DNA from: Marivita cryptomonadis
GTDB lineage: Bacteria > Pseudomonadota > Alphaproteobacteria > Rhodobacterales > Rhodobacteraceae
Direction: 5' to 3'
Assembly (NCBI RefSeq): GCF_002115725.1
Contig: NZ_JFKD01000011.1
Location: forward strand, 1-64,000
DNA length: 64,000 bases
Below, piece by piece: positions 1-8,921 of this stretch; the first letter of the stretch is position 1; each line of letters begins with the position of its first letter. A program made the translations under genes and the position numbers. The notes below the pieces were generated by a model. It did no database searches, was not told where the DNA came from, and was given only the letters and a program-made list of their open reading frames with translations.

Positions 1-97
1 ACAACCACAGAAATACTAAACACCAAAGATCACCCGCCAACGGCGGCTGTTATTTTAGACACGAAGTAAATTCGTAGCCGCATATATCACAGCCGTG

Positions 98-427
98 TCA
101 CGGCGAGACAGTCTTGCTGTTCAGATCGACCACAAACCTGCGACCAAGCTCATCGGCAATCCAAAGTTTTGGGCGAAACCACATCTTGCGCATCGTTGTG
201 ATAAAAACATCCTGACTGTCGCCTTCCTTTCCATTTGGGTCATAGACGACGTCGTAGACCTTGAGTGTCCAAAGAACCTCGCCTGTCTTATCGGTCTTGG
301 CCACGATATATCCACCATTCTGGTCCAGACCTTCACGGCGCCCAAAATGGATCACTTCGTATCTCACATCCCCAACGACAAGCGGGGGCACAGGATCAGG
401 GGCGGCGCGTTTTGCGGATTTGATCAT
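98..427 (-). CDS. Small hypothetical protein, downstream partner of an M35-like peptidase
   Basis: This 109-residue protein is of no family I recognise. It begins MIKSAKRAAP and has a hydrophilic, beta-rich body with a run of aromatic and charged residues (VRYEVIHFGRR, TGEVLWTLKVYDVVYD). There is no signal peptide or membrane segment. I chose the start at 427 because a GGAGG ribosome site lies just upstream; a longer frame reaching 586 would run deep into the preceding gene. It begins 13 bases after the stop of the M35-like peptidase gene on the same strand, so the two are probably co-transcribed. A role as inhibitor or accessory factor of the peptidase is only a guess from position. Confidence 0.6.
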   Translation of the reverse strand: MIKSAKRAAPDPVPPLVVGDVRYEVIHFGRREGLDQNGGYIVAKTDKTGEVLWTLKVYDVVYDPNGKEGDSQDVFITTMRKMWFRPKLWIADELGRRFVVDLNSKTVSP

Positions 428-440
428 CTCTGCCTCCAGC

Positions 441-1478
441 CTATGGGGTGACCAGAATGCGTTTTTTGTCTGCGGCAGAGAGTTTGCCGTCGATATCCAT
501 AACAAAGTAGCCCCAACTGTCAGCATTAGACAGCGCATCAGCGCTTGAAAATCTGTTGCCAGACGGCTTGAGCCCCTCACAATCATAAAAGACGTCCTTT
601 GTGCTCAACTCTGTGTGGGTCAATTCGTGTATGATGGTCTCTGCACAAAGCCAAAGCTTGCCAGAATTGCCAGTCATCCGGGTGAACAGCCCTTCAAGAT
701 AGATCACCGGAAACCCTCCGCCTTCTCCTCCGGGCAAGGCCAGACCATAGGTTTTCGCCCGCGACTTTCTGCTGGTTGGGTCGTCGCTGAACACCAGACT
801 GTTGGAGTTGCAGGCGTTGACGATCTTGGGAAGACCTGCCTTTAGCTTGCTCATCGCCGTGTTGAGCTGCGTGTCAGAGCTGTGATCGTCGCAGAACCAA
901 TCCTTGACGCAGGCTCGCACGGTATCGTCGGGCGAGTTCACTTTCATTTGCGCCTTTTGGGACGACGCCAATGCCAAAGCCAGCGCGGAACACATGTGTC
1001 TCATTTCGTCATCGGAGTAGATCTCGTCTGCCTGTCCCAATTTGTGCTTGTTGAGGATGGCAAAGCCTTTCACTTCATCGAAGACGAATTTCTTGTGCGC
1101 TTTCGGTGGGTTGAACACCCAGACATCTTGTCCGCCGCGTTTGTGCGCCCGGTATAGGTGCCGTAAGAATTTGATCGCGGCGGCGCGCTCGATCTGTTTG
1201 CCGCCGTTATCCGAACCCGCGGCTTGCCAGATGATATCACCTTCGTGTGTGAAAAGGCGTCCGAACATGCCTGTTGGCAGAGAATCCGAGAGCTTCTTGC
1301 GCAGCTTATCGCACCCATCCGCATGCGCGGGGTTAGGCCCGCCATTTGCGAGGATCGACAAGCTGGCGACGTCGTTCTTGAGGAATTTCTCCCAATCGGG
1401 ATCGCCACCCGCGAATTTCTGGTTCTCGAATATCTTACGCGCTTTCTTGTACGCCTCGGTGAACAAGGTCATGGACAT
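441..1478 (-). CDS. M35-like (lysine-specific metallo-endopeptidase type) zinc peptidase
   Basis: This 345-residue protein carries a zincin motif HELTH at residues 284-288. About 30 residues later comes ALSNADSWGYF, where the aspartate (about D320) would be the third zinc ligand. That arrangement is typical of the M35 asp-zincin family, including bacterial lysine-specific metallo-endopeptidase-like proteins. The N-terminal 250 residues are of unknown function. No signal peptide is visible, so it is either cytoplasmic or exported by a dedicated secretion system. I prefer the start at 1478 because AAAGGA sits seven bases upstream; the open frame extends to 1739, but that part looks non-coding. 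It pairs with the small gene downstream. Target and role are unknown. Confidence 0.7.
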   Translation of the reverse strand: MSMTLFTEAYKKARKIFENQKFAGGDPDWEKFLKNDVASLSILANGGPNPAHADGCDKLRKKLSDSLPTGMFGRLFTHEGDIIWQAAGSDNGGKQIERAAAIKFLRHLYRAHKRGGQDVWVFNPPKAHKKFVFDEVKGFAILNKHKLGQADEIYSDDEMRHMCSALALALASSQKAQMKVNSPDDTVRACVKDWFCDDHSSDTQLNTAMSKLKAGLPKIVNACNSNSLVFSDDPTSRKSRAKTYGLALPGGEGGGFPVIYLEGLFTRMTGNSGKLWLCAETIIHELTHTELSTKDVFYDCEGLKPSGNRFSSADALSNADSWGYFVMDIDGKLSAADKKRILVTP

Positions 1479-1714
1479 GAAGAGTCCTTTCGAAAAGTCG
1501 ATTTGAGAATTGATCTCTGAAATAGGTTCGGTACGTTCTGGCAACAGTGCCCGATTACCTGCAAAAATCAAGATTTTCGTGATCCGGTGCTCAGTTTCGC
1601 GCCAGTCGTTTCGCCCTGGCGGATCGTCTGCGAGAAGTGGCGTGCTCAACTGGACATCGGACGTGATTTGCATCATGCGTGAGCATACGGGCCCATGGCA
1701 TAGGACGGTTTCAA

Positions 1715-2236
1715 ATGGCGGACGGCACCTTCGCGGCACTTCTCTTGATCATGGGCATGACCGATATGGGCATGAACCATTGCGGCACCGAGCAGGGCTG
1801 CCTGGGAACCAGCCAAACCACATCACGGTTTTCGATTTCCGGCGGGGAAGTTCTGGAACGGCGCGCTGATGCAGCAGCAGAGGTGTATCTTCGCTATGAC
1901 CTTGGCAAGCAGATTGGGCCTTTCGGCACAGCCGCAGGCCTTTCGGTGGGCGAGGATGGAGAGACCTGGGTCGGAGCCGGGGCTACGTACAGCATTCCGT
2001 TCGGTCGCAGTGGTGCCTATGCGGAATTGCATGCGATGCCGGGGCTTTACTTCGACAATGGTGGGTTCGATCTGGGCGGCACTGTCGCGTTCCGCTCGGG
2101 TCTCGAATTGGGCTATGAAACGTCCCGGGGCTGGCGGGTGGCGCTAAGCTATGACCACCGCTCAAACGCCGGAATTTACGACGAAAACCCCGGCGTTGAA
2201 ACGGTTCAAGTCAAGCTGTCCATTCCGCTCAACTGA
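1715..2236 (+). CDS. Lipid A 3-O-deacylase, PagL-like outer-membrane beta-barrel
   Basis: This 173-residue protein has alternating beta-barrel strands and ends in IPLN. PagL enzymes remove the 3-O-acyl chain of lipid A in the outer membrane with a His-Ser-Glu triad. Here the motif DHRSN gives H148 and S150. E162 lies exactly 12 residues after the serine, the same spacing as in Pseudomonas PagL (H126, S128, E140). The start at 1715 follows AGGA and gives a hydrophobic N-terminus (FAALLLIMG) that could be a signal sequence, although it is not a textbook one. It is divergent from the M35-like gene and monocistronic. It may alter the lipid A pattern; activity is unproven. Confidence 0.75.
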   Translation: MADGTFAALLLIMGMTDMGMNHCGTEQGCLGTSQTTSRFSISGGEVLERRADAAAEVYLRYDLGKQIGPFGTAAGLSVGEDGETWVGAGATYSIPFGRSGAYAELHAMPGLYFDNGGFDLGGTVAFRSGLELGYETSRGWRVALSYDHRSNAGIYDENPGVETVQVKLSIPLN

Positions 2237-2321
2237 GCCAATCAGCGCACCTTCTTACAAGGCCAGCGCGGGCATTCCTGCATTCGTGATGACCGATCCA
2301 ATGGGCGTCCTTTGGTGACTA

Positions 2322-3354
<1,033 letters not shown>

Positions 3355-3374
<20 letters not shown>

Positions 3375-4194
3375 GGGACATCTCTCCGTTGTTTTGGGGT
3401 GTGGGCTGCGCAGAGGTGCGCGGGAACAGCCAGCTTTCGGCATCGCGTGCAATCGCCGCCGCTGCCTGTTTGAGTCGGGGGCCAAGGTTGCGCAGCGCGT
3501 CAAGATTGGTGCGCCGTGTGGTGCCTGTGACGGACAAGGCACCAAGTGGGCGGGATTGGGAATTCAGGATCGGAACGGCAACGCAGACAATGCCGATCTC
3601 ATGTTCCTCACGATCGAAACTCAGCCCTTCTTCGCGGATCTCTGCCAGTTCGCGTTGCAGGCTTACAGCCGATCCATGTGTGGCGGATGTGAACTGGTGC
3701 CAGCTTTGCTGGGCGAGGGCGGTCTGCAATTCTGGCTCTGGCAGGAAGGCTAACATCGCCTTGCCCACACCGGTGCAATAGGCAGGGCCTACCTTGCCCG
3801 CCTGGCTGAACATCTCCACCGGGTCGCGCGCATTGCGTTTGTCGACATACAAGACCTGTGCATGGTCAAGCTGCGCCAGATGGACGGTCTCTCCGGTTTC
3901 AGCGCTGAGCGCATCGACATGCAGGCGGGCAACCGGCGCGAGCGAGGATTGCGCCCACGCGGCATGGGCCAACCGCACAAGCCGCAGCCCCGGCGCGTAG
4001 GTTTGGCGCTCGGGTTCATATTGCAACATGCCTTGGTTGGTCAGGGTTTGCACAAACCGGTACAGCGTGGCCTTGGGCATGTCGGAATCAGCCAGAAGTT
4101 CGCCAAAACGCACAGGGCGCCCGTAAGACGCAATCTGGTCCAGTACAGACAGGGCTTTGCCCACGGTTCCATCGTTTCGTTCGACCGATGTCAT
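3355..4194 (-). CDS. IclR-family transcriptional regulator of the galactoside locus
   Basis: This 279-residue protein has an N-terminal winged helix-turn-helix (about residues 10-70, with MPKATLYRFVQTL as the recognition region). A C-terminal IclR effector domain follows (YCTGVGKAMLAFLP, the conserved SREEHEIG-like stretch at DREEHEIGIVCVAVP). Members bind a sugar-acid or aromatic effector and often repress the adjacent operon. It is divergent from the binding-protein gene across 150 bases that contain a perfect palindrome. It probably controls both directions, including the ATPase gene that its own 3' end overlaps. The start at 4194 follows GGGAGG. The effector could be galactonate or 2-keto-3-deoxygalactonate; that is inference. 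Confidence 0.85.
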
Positions 4195-4239
4195 GTTCGC
4201 GATTTCCTCCCTTAGCCGCAGGTCGCGTTCCGTCGGCTG

Positions 4240-4270
4240 TTGACAAGCATAGGCGAGTCGCTGTTATGAT
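4240..4270 (+). promoter_or_regulatory. Candidate sigma-70 promoter of the galactoside operon
   Basis: TTGACA at 4240-4245 and TATGAT at 4265-4270 are near-consensus -35 and -10 hexamers. The 19-base spacer is longer than usual. The site lies 74 bases upstream of the binding-protein start and just upstream of the palindromic operator, so a bound repressor would sit at the start of transcription. Confidence 0.5.
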
Positions 4271-4287
4271 TTCAATATGCAAAACAA

Positions 4288-4306
4288 GGTTTCAAATAAT
4301 GAAACC
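4288..4306. promoter_or_regulatory. IclR-type palindromic operator
   Basis: GGTTTCA-AATAA-TGAAACC is a perfect 7-base inverted repeat with a 5-base spacer. TTTCA/TGAAA arms are typical of IclR/KdgR-family operators. It lies in the divergent region between the iclR-type gene and the binding-protein gene, downstream of the candidate promoter, a position suited to repression. Confidence 0.65.
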
Positions 4307-4344
4307 AATCTTGCACCAGAATTGGGAGCATTAGGGAGGATACC

Positions 4345-5607
4345 ATGCGTTCCACATTGAAAGCGTCAGCACTGGCGCTCACGGCTGCACTTGCAGCCTC
4401 GACGGCATTTGCAGGAAGCCATTCGCTTAGCGGCGATCTGAAGATTTTCCTCGACACCTCGAACCCGGCGCCGCGCGCCACGATGGAAGCGATGATCGAA
4501 CGCTTTGGTGCGCAGCATCCAGAGCTGAACATCGAAACCACGGTGATCGACCGCGAAGCCTACAAGACGCAGATCCGCAATTTCCTGACCGCCGATGCAC
4601 CGGACGTGGCGACATGGTACGCAGCAAACCGTATGCGCCCCTATGTCGAGGCGGGTCTGTTCGAAGACGTGTCCGACCTGTGGGCAGAGCCCGCAATTGC
4701 TGACAATCTCGCATCGACCAAAGGTGCGATGACCATCGACGGCAAGCAGTGGGGCGTGCCCTACACCTACTATCAGTGGGGCATCTATTACCGCAAAGAC
4801 ATCTACGACCAATACGGTCTGACTGAGCCGACCAACTGGGACGAAATGAAGTCCAATTGTCAGACGCTTCTGGACAATGGTGTGAAGTGCTACACCATCG
4901 GCACCAAGTTCCTTTGGACAGCTGGCGGCTGGTTTGATTACTTGAACTTGCGGACGCATGGCTATGATTTTCATATGGAAATGGCAGCTGGTAACGTGGC
5001 TTGGACGGACGACCGCGTGCGTCAGACCTTCGCCAACTGGCGCGAGCTGATCGACATGGGTGGGTATGTCGACAACCACCAGAACTATAGCTGGCAGGAA
5101 GCGCTGCCCTTCATGGTCAACGGTGATGCTGCAGCGTATCTGATGGGCAACTTCGCTGTCGCACCGCTGCGCGAAGCGGGGCTGAGCGATGACCAGCTCG
5201 ACTTCTATCAGTTCCCGGCAATCACCGAAGGTGTCGCATTGGCCGAAGATGCGCCGACCGACACGTTCCACATCCCGGCCAACGCCAACAACAAGGAAGC
5301 CGCGCGTGAATTCCTGCGTTTCGTTGTATCGGCTGACGAACAGACCGAGATCAACAATGGCGCGAACCTTGGCCAGCTTCCGGTGAACGCATCCGCGTCG
5401 ATCGATGCAGACAAGTTCCTCGAACAGGGCTTTGCGATGTTGTCGTCGAACAGCCCGGGCGGTGTTGCGCAGTTCTTTGACCGTGACTTCCCGGCGGAAA
5501 TGGCGGCCGAGGCGATGCAGGGTTTCCAGGAATTCATGGTACTGCCGGACAACCTCGACGATATTTTGGCCCGCCTCGAGCAGGTGCGCCAGCGCGTCTA
5601 CAAATAA
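4345..5607 (+). CDS. Extracellular sugar-binding protein of the galactoside ABC importer
   Basis: This 420-residue protein starts with a clear Sec signal peptide (MRSTLKASALALTAALAAST, cleavage near AFAGS). The mature part is a family 1 solute-binding protein with the usual features: LKIFLDTSNPAP, VATWYAANRMRPYVEAGLFEDVSDLW, WGVPYTYYQWGIYYRKD and a C-terminal helical part. It would capture an oligosaccharide in the periplasm and pass it to the two permeases that follow. The start follows GGGAGG. The stop is followed by a small hairpin, a frequent arrangement that keeps binding protein in excess of permeases. The substrate is inferred from the GH4 and GH42 genes downstream. Confidence 0.88.
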   Translation: MRSTLKASALALTAALAASTAFAGSHSLSGDLKIFLDTSNPAPRATMEAMIERFGAQHPELNIETTVIDREAYKTQIRNFLTADAPDVATWYAANRMRPYVEAGLFEDVSDLWAEPAIADNLASTKGAMTIDGKQWGVPYTYYQWGIYYRKDIYDQYGLTEPTNWDEMKSNCQTLLDNGVKCYTIGTKFLWTAGGWFDYLNLRTHGYDFHMEMAAGNVAWTDDRVRQTFANWRELIDMGGYVDNHQNYSWQEALPFMVNGDAAAYLMGNFAVAPLREAGLSDDQLDFYQFPAITEGVALAEDAPTDTFHIPANANNKEAAREFLRFVVSADEQTEINNGANLGQLPVNASASIDADKFLEQGFAMLSSNSPGGVAQFFDRDFPAEMAAEAMQGFQEFMVLPDNLDDILARLEQVRQRVYK

Positions 5608-5657
5608 GCCAATCACGCGTGGGTCGGGACATTCCCGGCCTATCGCGGCCCATCCGT

Positions 5658-5674
5658 AAGCCGTCATCCGGCTT
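5658..5674 (+). other. Intercistronic hairpin after the binding-protein gene
   Basis: AAGCCG-TCATC-CGGCTT forms a 6-bp stem with a 5-base loop in the 97-base gap between binding-protein and permease genes. There is no U-run, so it is more likely an mRNA-stabilising or partial attenuation element than a full terminator. Confidence 0.4.
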
Positions 5675-5704
5675 TCGCGTGGCCCGTGTGGAGGAGACCC
5701 GACC

Positions 5705-6631
5705 ATGACCACCGTAGCTTTGCCCGACACCGACCCGCCGAAACGTGGCTGGTACAAGCGCAACGAAATCGCGGTCACACCGTGGTTGTTCCTTGCGCCT
5801 GCGATCCTGTTCTTTGCGGTCTACGTCATCATCCCGATCTTCCAGAGCTTCTCGATCTCGCTCTACGACTGGGACGGGCTGGGGCAGGCGGAGTATATTG
5901 GCCTTGGCAATTATGCCGAGTTGATGAACGACCGCGCCTTCGAGGTGTCGCTTTGGAACAACTTGAAATGGCTGGTCTGCTACCTGCTTGCGATCCCGGC
6001 GGGCCTTTTTATCGCATTGTTCCTGAATCAGACGGTTGCGGGCATCCGTATCTACAAGTCCCTGTTTTTCTTTCCATTTGTTCTGTCTCAGGTCGTTGTC
6101 GGCCTTGTCTTTGCGTGGTTCTATCTGCCCAACGAAGGCCTGTTGTCGAACATGCTGGCGATGATCGGCCTTGGCCCGGTTAACGTTCTGGGCGATCCAA
6201 AACTGGCGACCTACGGCATCATCCTTGCCGGGCTCTGGCCGCAAACGGCCTACTGCATGATCCTCTATCTCACCGGTCTCAACGCTGTGGACCCTGAACA
6301 GGTCGAAGCCGCACGTCTGGACGGTGCAAAGGGGTGGAAGATGCTGTGGTACGTGATCATCCCACAGCTCAAACCCGCCACGTTCATCGCGTTTGTTGTC
6401 ACGATCATCGGCGCGTTGCGGTCCTTTGACCTGATCTCGATCATGACCAATGGAGGGCCGTTCGGGCAGACCCGCGTGCTATCATTCTACATGTTCGAAA
6501 AGGCACTGTCGGAATACGGATTCCGCATGGGCTATGGCGCGGCGATTGCGGTGGTTCTGTTCCTCATCATGCTGGTTTTCATCGCCTATTTCCTCTGGTC
6601 GATGTACCGCGAAGAGAAGGGGGGGCATTGA
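5705..6631 (+). CDS. Sugar ABC transporter permease, MalF/UgpA type
   Basis: This 308-residue integral membrane protein has six predicted segments, the first at WLFLAPAILFFAVYVIIPIF. The cytoplasmic EAA loop that docks with the ATPase is EQVEAARLDGAKGWKMLWYVIIPQLKP. It forms the first half of the inner-membrane channel of the galactoside importer. It follows the binding-protein gene by 97 bases, with GGAGGAG before the start. The second permease follows after an 88-base spacer holding a micro-ORF. Confidence 0.88.
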   Translation: MTTVALPDTDPPKRGWYKRNEIAVTPWLFLAPAILFFAVYVIIPIFQSFSISLYDWDGLGQAEYIGLGNYAELMNDRAFEVSLWNNLKWLVCYLLAIPAGLFIALFLNQTVAGIRIYKSLFFFPFVLSQVVVGLVFAWFYLPNEGLLSNMLAMIGLGPVNVLGDPKLATYGIILAGLWPQTAYCMILYLTGLNAVDPEQVEAARLDGAKGWKMLWYVIIPQLKPATFIAFVVTIIGALRSFDLISIMTNGGPFGQTRVLSFYMFEKALSEYGFRMGYGAAIAVVLFLIMLVFIAYFLWSMYREEKGGH

Positions 6632-6633
6632 GC

Positions 6634-6720
6634 ATGTGGTGTCTGACGGGAGCCTCCGGCGGGAGTTTGTTTGGCAAGATGAAGTTCATGCCGTGGTGTT
6701 TTGAACGGGGGATAATCTGA
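6634..6720 (+). repeat. Interspersed Rhodobacterales-type spacer element, also an open 28-codon frame
   Basis: The gap between the two permease genes contains a GCCTCCGGCGGGAG hairpin-forming core followed by TTTGGCAAGATGAAG. I associate this pattern with repeated intergenic elements in Roseobacter-group genomes. Here it is also open in one frame: ATG at 6634, stop TGA at 6718-6720, which overlaps the ATG of the next permease. The putative peptide (28 residues, beginning MWCLTGASGG) looks like translated repeat. Its stop/start overlap could nevertheless couple translation across the gap. AAGGGGGG upstream could serve as a ribosome site. Confidence 0.45.
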
Positions 6721-7568
6721 TGTTCCCGCGTCCTATTCAACAGGCCAGCGCACCTGCGCAGACCGCCTACAAGACCATGCTGCCCATCGCCTTGATCCTG
6801 TGGCTGTTGCCACTGATCGCTGTGGCGGTGTTTTCAATCAAGCCTGCGTCCGATTTCACCCAAGGCAACTACTGGGGGATGCCGGGGTCGTTCGAATTTG
6901 TGAACAATTACGGGCAGGTGTTCTTCAACTCCGACATGCCGCGCTACATGTTGAATTCAGTGTTGATCACCGTTCCGACGGTCATCGGAGCTGTGGCGCT
7001 GAGCGCGATGGCGGGGTTTGCTCTTGGCGTCTACAATTTTCGGTCGAACATCTGGGTTTTCTTCATGTTCGTTGCTGGCAATTTCGTGCCGTTTCAGATC
7101 CTGATGGTGCCAGTACGTGATCTGACGCTGGACCTTGGGCTGTACAACACCAAAACCGGCCTCGTGCTGTTTCACATCGCGTTTCAAACGGGGTTCTGTA
7201 CGCTGTTCATGCGCAACTTCATCCGCGCCCTGCCGTTCCCACTGATCGAAGCGGCGCGGGTTGAGGGGGTCGCGGAGTGGCGGATCTTCTGGTTCGTTGT
7301 GCTGCCGCTGATGAAGCCTGCTCTGGCCGCATTGGCAGTGCTGATCTTCACGTTCATCTGGAACGACTATTTCTGGGCCATCGTCCTGACCCAAGGGCCG
7401 GACGCACAGCCCGTGACCGCTGGCATCACCAGCTTCAACGCACAGTACCGTGCTGCCTATCACTTGATGAGCGCGGGCAGCATCGTCGCGGCCTTGCCGC
7501 CGGTGCTGATGTTTTTCCTCATGCAGAAACACTTTATCGCGGGCCTGACCTTGGGCGCGGTGAAATAA
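6720..7568 (+). CDS. Sugar ABC transporter permease, MalG/UgpE type
   Basis: This 282-residue six-segment permease has its first membrane span at MLPIALILWLLPLIAVAVFS. Its EAA loop is PLIEAARVEGVAEWRIFWFVVLP, followed by FIWNDYFWAIVL, as in the second permease of CUT1 importers. It pairs with the preceding permease. GGGGGATAATCTG precedes the start, which overlaps the stop of the 28-codon frame in the spacer. The GH4 gene follows after 12 bases, so transport and hydrolysis are clearly one operon. Confidence 0.88.
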   Translation: MFPRPIQQASAPAQTAYKTMLPIALILWLLPLIAVAVFSIKPASDFTQGNYWGMPGSFEFVNNYGQVFFNSDMPRYMLNSVLITVPTVIGAVALSAMAGFALGVYNFRSNIWVFFMFVAGNFVPFQILMVPVRDLTLDLGLYNTKTGLVLFHIAFQTGFCTLFMRNFIRALPFPLIEAARVEGVAEWRIFWFVVLPLMKPALAALAVLIFTFIWNDYFWAIVLTQGPDAQPVTAGITSFNAQYRAAYHLMSAGSIVAALPPVLMFFLMQKHFIAGLTLGAVK

Positions 7569-7580
7569 GGACCAAAGACC

Positions 7581-8921
7581 ATGACACGTATCGCCTTTAT
7601 CGGCGCAGGCTCGACGATCTTCATGAAGAACATTGTGGGCGATGTACTGCACTTTCCGGCATTGGAGGGCGCCACCTTTGCGCTGATGGACATCAATGAG
7701 CAGCGTTTGGAGGAATCCGCACTGGTGGCGCGCAAGCTGATCTCCGCCTCGGGGCGATCGGCGCAGGTTGAAACCACTACGGACCAACGCCGTGCGCTCG
7801 CGGGGGCGGATTTCGTCGTGACCGCTTTCCAGATTGGGGGCTACGAGCCATCAACCGTGATCGACTTCGATATTCCCAAGCAATACGGGCTGCGCCAGAC
7901 CATTGGCGACACTCTTGGGGTCGGTGGGATCATGCGCGGCTTACGCACCGTTCCGCATCTGTGGCGCGTGGCGGCGGATATGGCAGAGCTGTGCCCGAAC
8001 GCCACCATGCTGCAATATGTGAACCCGATGGCAATCAACACTTGGGCGCTGGCCGAACGCTATCCTCATGTCAAACAAGTGGGCCTGTGCCATTCCGTGC
8101 AGAATACGGTTCAGGAACTGGCCCATGATCTGGACTTGTCACAGGACGAGTTCCGCTACCGTGTGGCGGGCGTGAACCATGTGGCGTTCTTTCTGGACCT
8201 GACGCATAAGGGTCAATCGCTCTATCCCGCGCTGCGAGAAGGCTACCGCAATGGCAGTCTGCCCAAACCGCCGCTCCTGATGTCGCGCTGCGCCAACAAC
8301 GTGCGCTACGAGGTGATGGAGCATCTGGGATATTTCTGCACTGAAAGTTCGGAACATCTGGCCGAATACGTGCCGTGGTTCATCAAATCGGGCCGTACGG
8401 ACTTGATCGACCACTTCAGCGTGCCGCTAGACGAATATCCAAAGCGCTGCATCGAGCAGATGGCCGATTGGGCAGATCAGGCGAAGGCCTATCGCACAGC
8501 AGATCAGATCGACTTCGAAAAGAGCCACGAATTCGCCGCCGAGATCATGAACGCCATGGTCACCAACCAACCATACACGATCTACGGCAACCTGCCGAAC
8601 CGGGGCCAGGCGCCGCAACTGCCCAACGGGTCCGCCGTCGAGGTGCCGTGCTTGGTGGATGCAAACGGCATCCAGCCTACTGTAGTCGACGATATCCCAC
8701 CGCAGCTGGTGGCGCTGATGCGCACGCAGATCAACGTACAGGAACTTGTCGTGCGCGCGTTGGTGGACGAGGACATCGAACATGTCTACCACGCCGCCAT
8801 GATGGACCCGCACACCGCTGCCGAATTGGACCTGCGCCAGATCCGCAGCCTTGTGAGTGATCTGTTGGCCGCGCATGGCGACATGCTGCCCGAATTTGCC
8901 CGACTGAAGAAAGCCGCCTGA
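7581..8921 (+). CDS. GH4 alpha-galactosidase (MelA-like)
   Basis: This 446-residue family 4 glycosidase uses NAD and a divalent metal in an unusual oxidation-elimination mechanism. An N-terminal Rossmann motif is IAFIGAGSTIFMKN. The metal-binding CHSVQ motif lies near residue 175 and GVNHVAF near 195. CHSV is the signature of the MelA/AglA branch rather than of phospho-glycosidases, so a free alpha-galactoside is the likely substrate. It is cytoplasmic and acts on sugars imported by the preceding ABC system. It ends directly against the ATG of the dehydrogenase gene (no gap). An alpha-glucuronidase or alpha-glucosidase specificity cannot be excluded from sequence alone. Confidence 0.82.
   Translation: MTRIAFIGAGSTIFMKNIVGDVLHFPALEGATFALMDINEQRLEESALVARKLISASGRSAQVETTTDQRRALAGADFVVTAFQIGGYEPSTVIDFDIPKQYGLRQTIGDTLGVGGIMRGLRTVPHLWRVAADMAELCPNATMLQYVNPMAINTWALAERYPHVKQVGLCHSVQNTVQELAHDLDLSQDEFRYRVAGVNHVAFFLDLTHKGQSLYPALREGYRNGSLPKPPLLMSRCANNVRYEVMEHLGYFCTESSEHLAEYVPWFIKSGRTDLIDHFSVPLDEYPKRCIEQMADWADQAKAYRTADQIDFEKSHEFAAEIMNAMVTNQPYTIYGNLPNRGQAPQLPNGSAVEVPCLVDANGIQPTVVDDIPPQLVALMRTQINVQELVVRALVDEDIEHVYHAAMMDPHTAAELDLRQIRSLVSDLLAAHGDMLPEFARLKKAA

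Noticed and set aside
1..97. CCGCC/GGCGG stem at about 34-46 as terminator of the small gene ending at 98
   Set aside because: The stem is only 5 bp with a 3-base loop and lacks a clear U-run on the minus strand. Nothing else is supported in this edge segment.
4366..5778. 470-codon minus-strand frame opposite the binding-protein gene
   Set aside because: The plus strand has a signal peptide, a ribosome site and family motifs. The minus frame has low-complexity composition and no recognisable features.
6634..6720. 28-residue peptide as an ordinary gene
   Set aside because: The sequence reads as a translated spacer repeat. I kept it as an element with a coupling hypothesis, not as a called protein.
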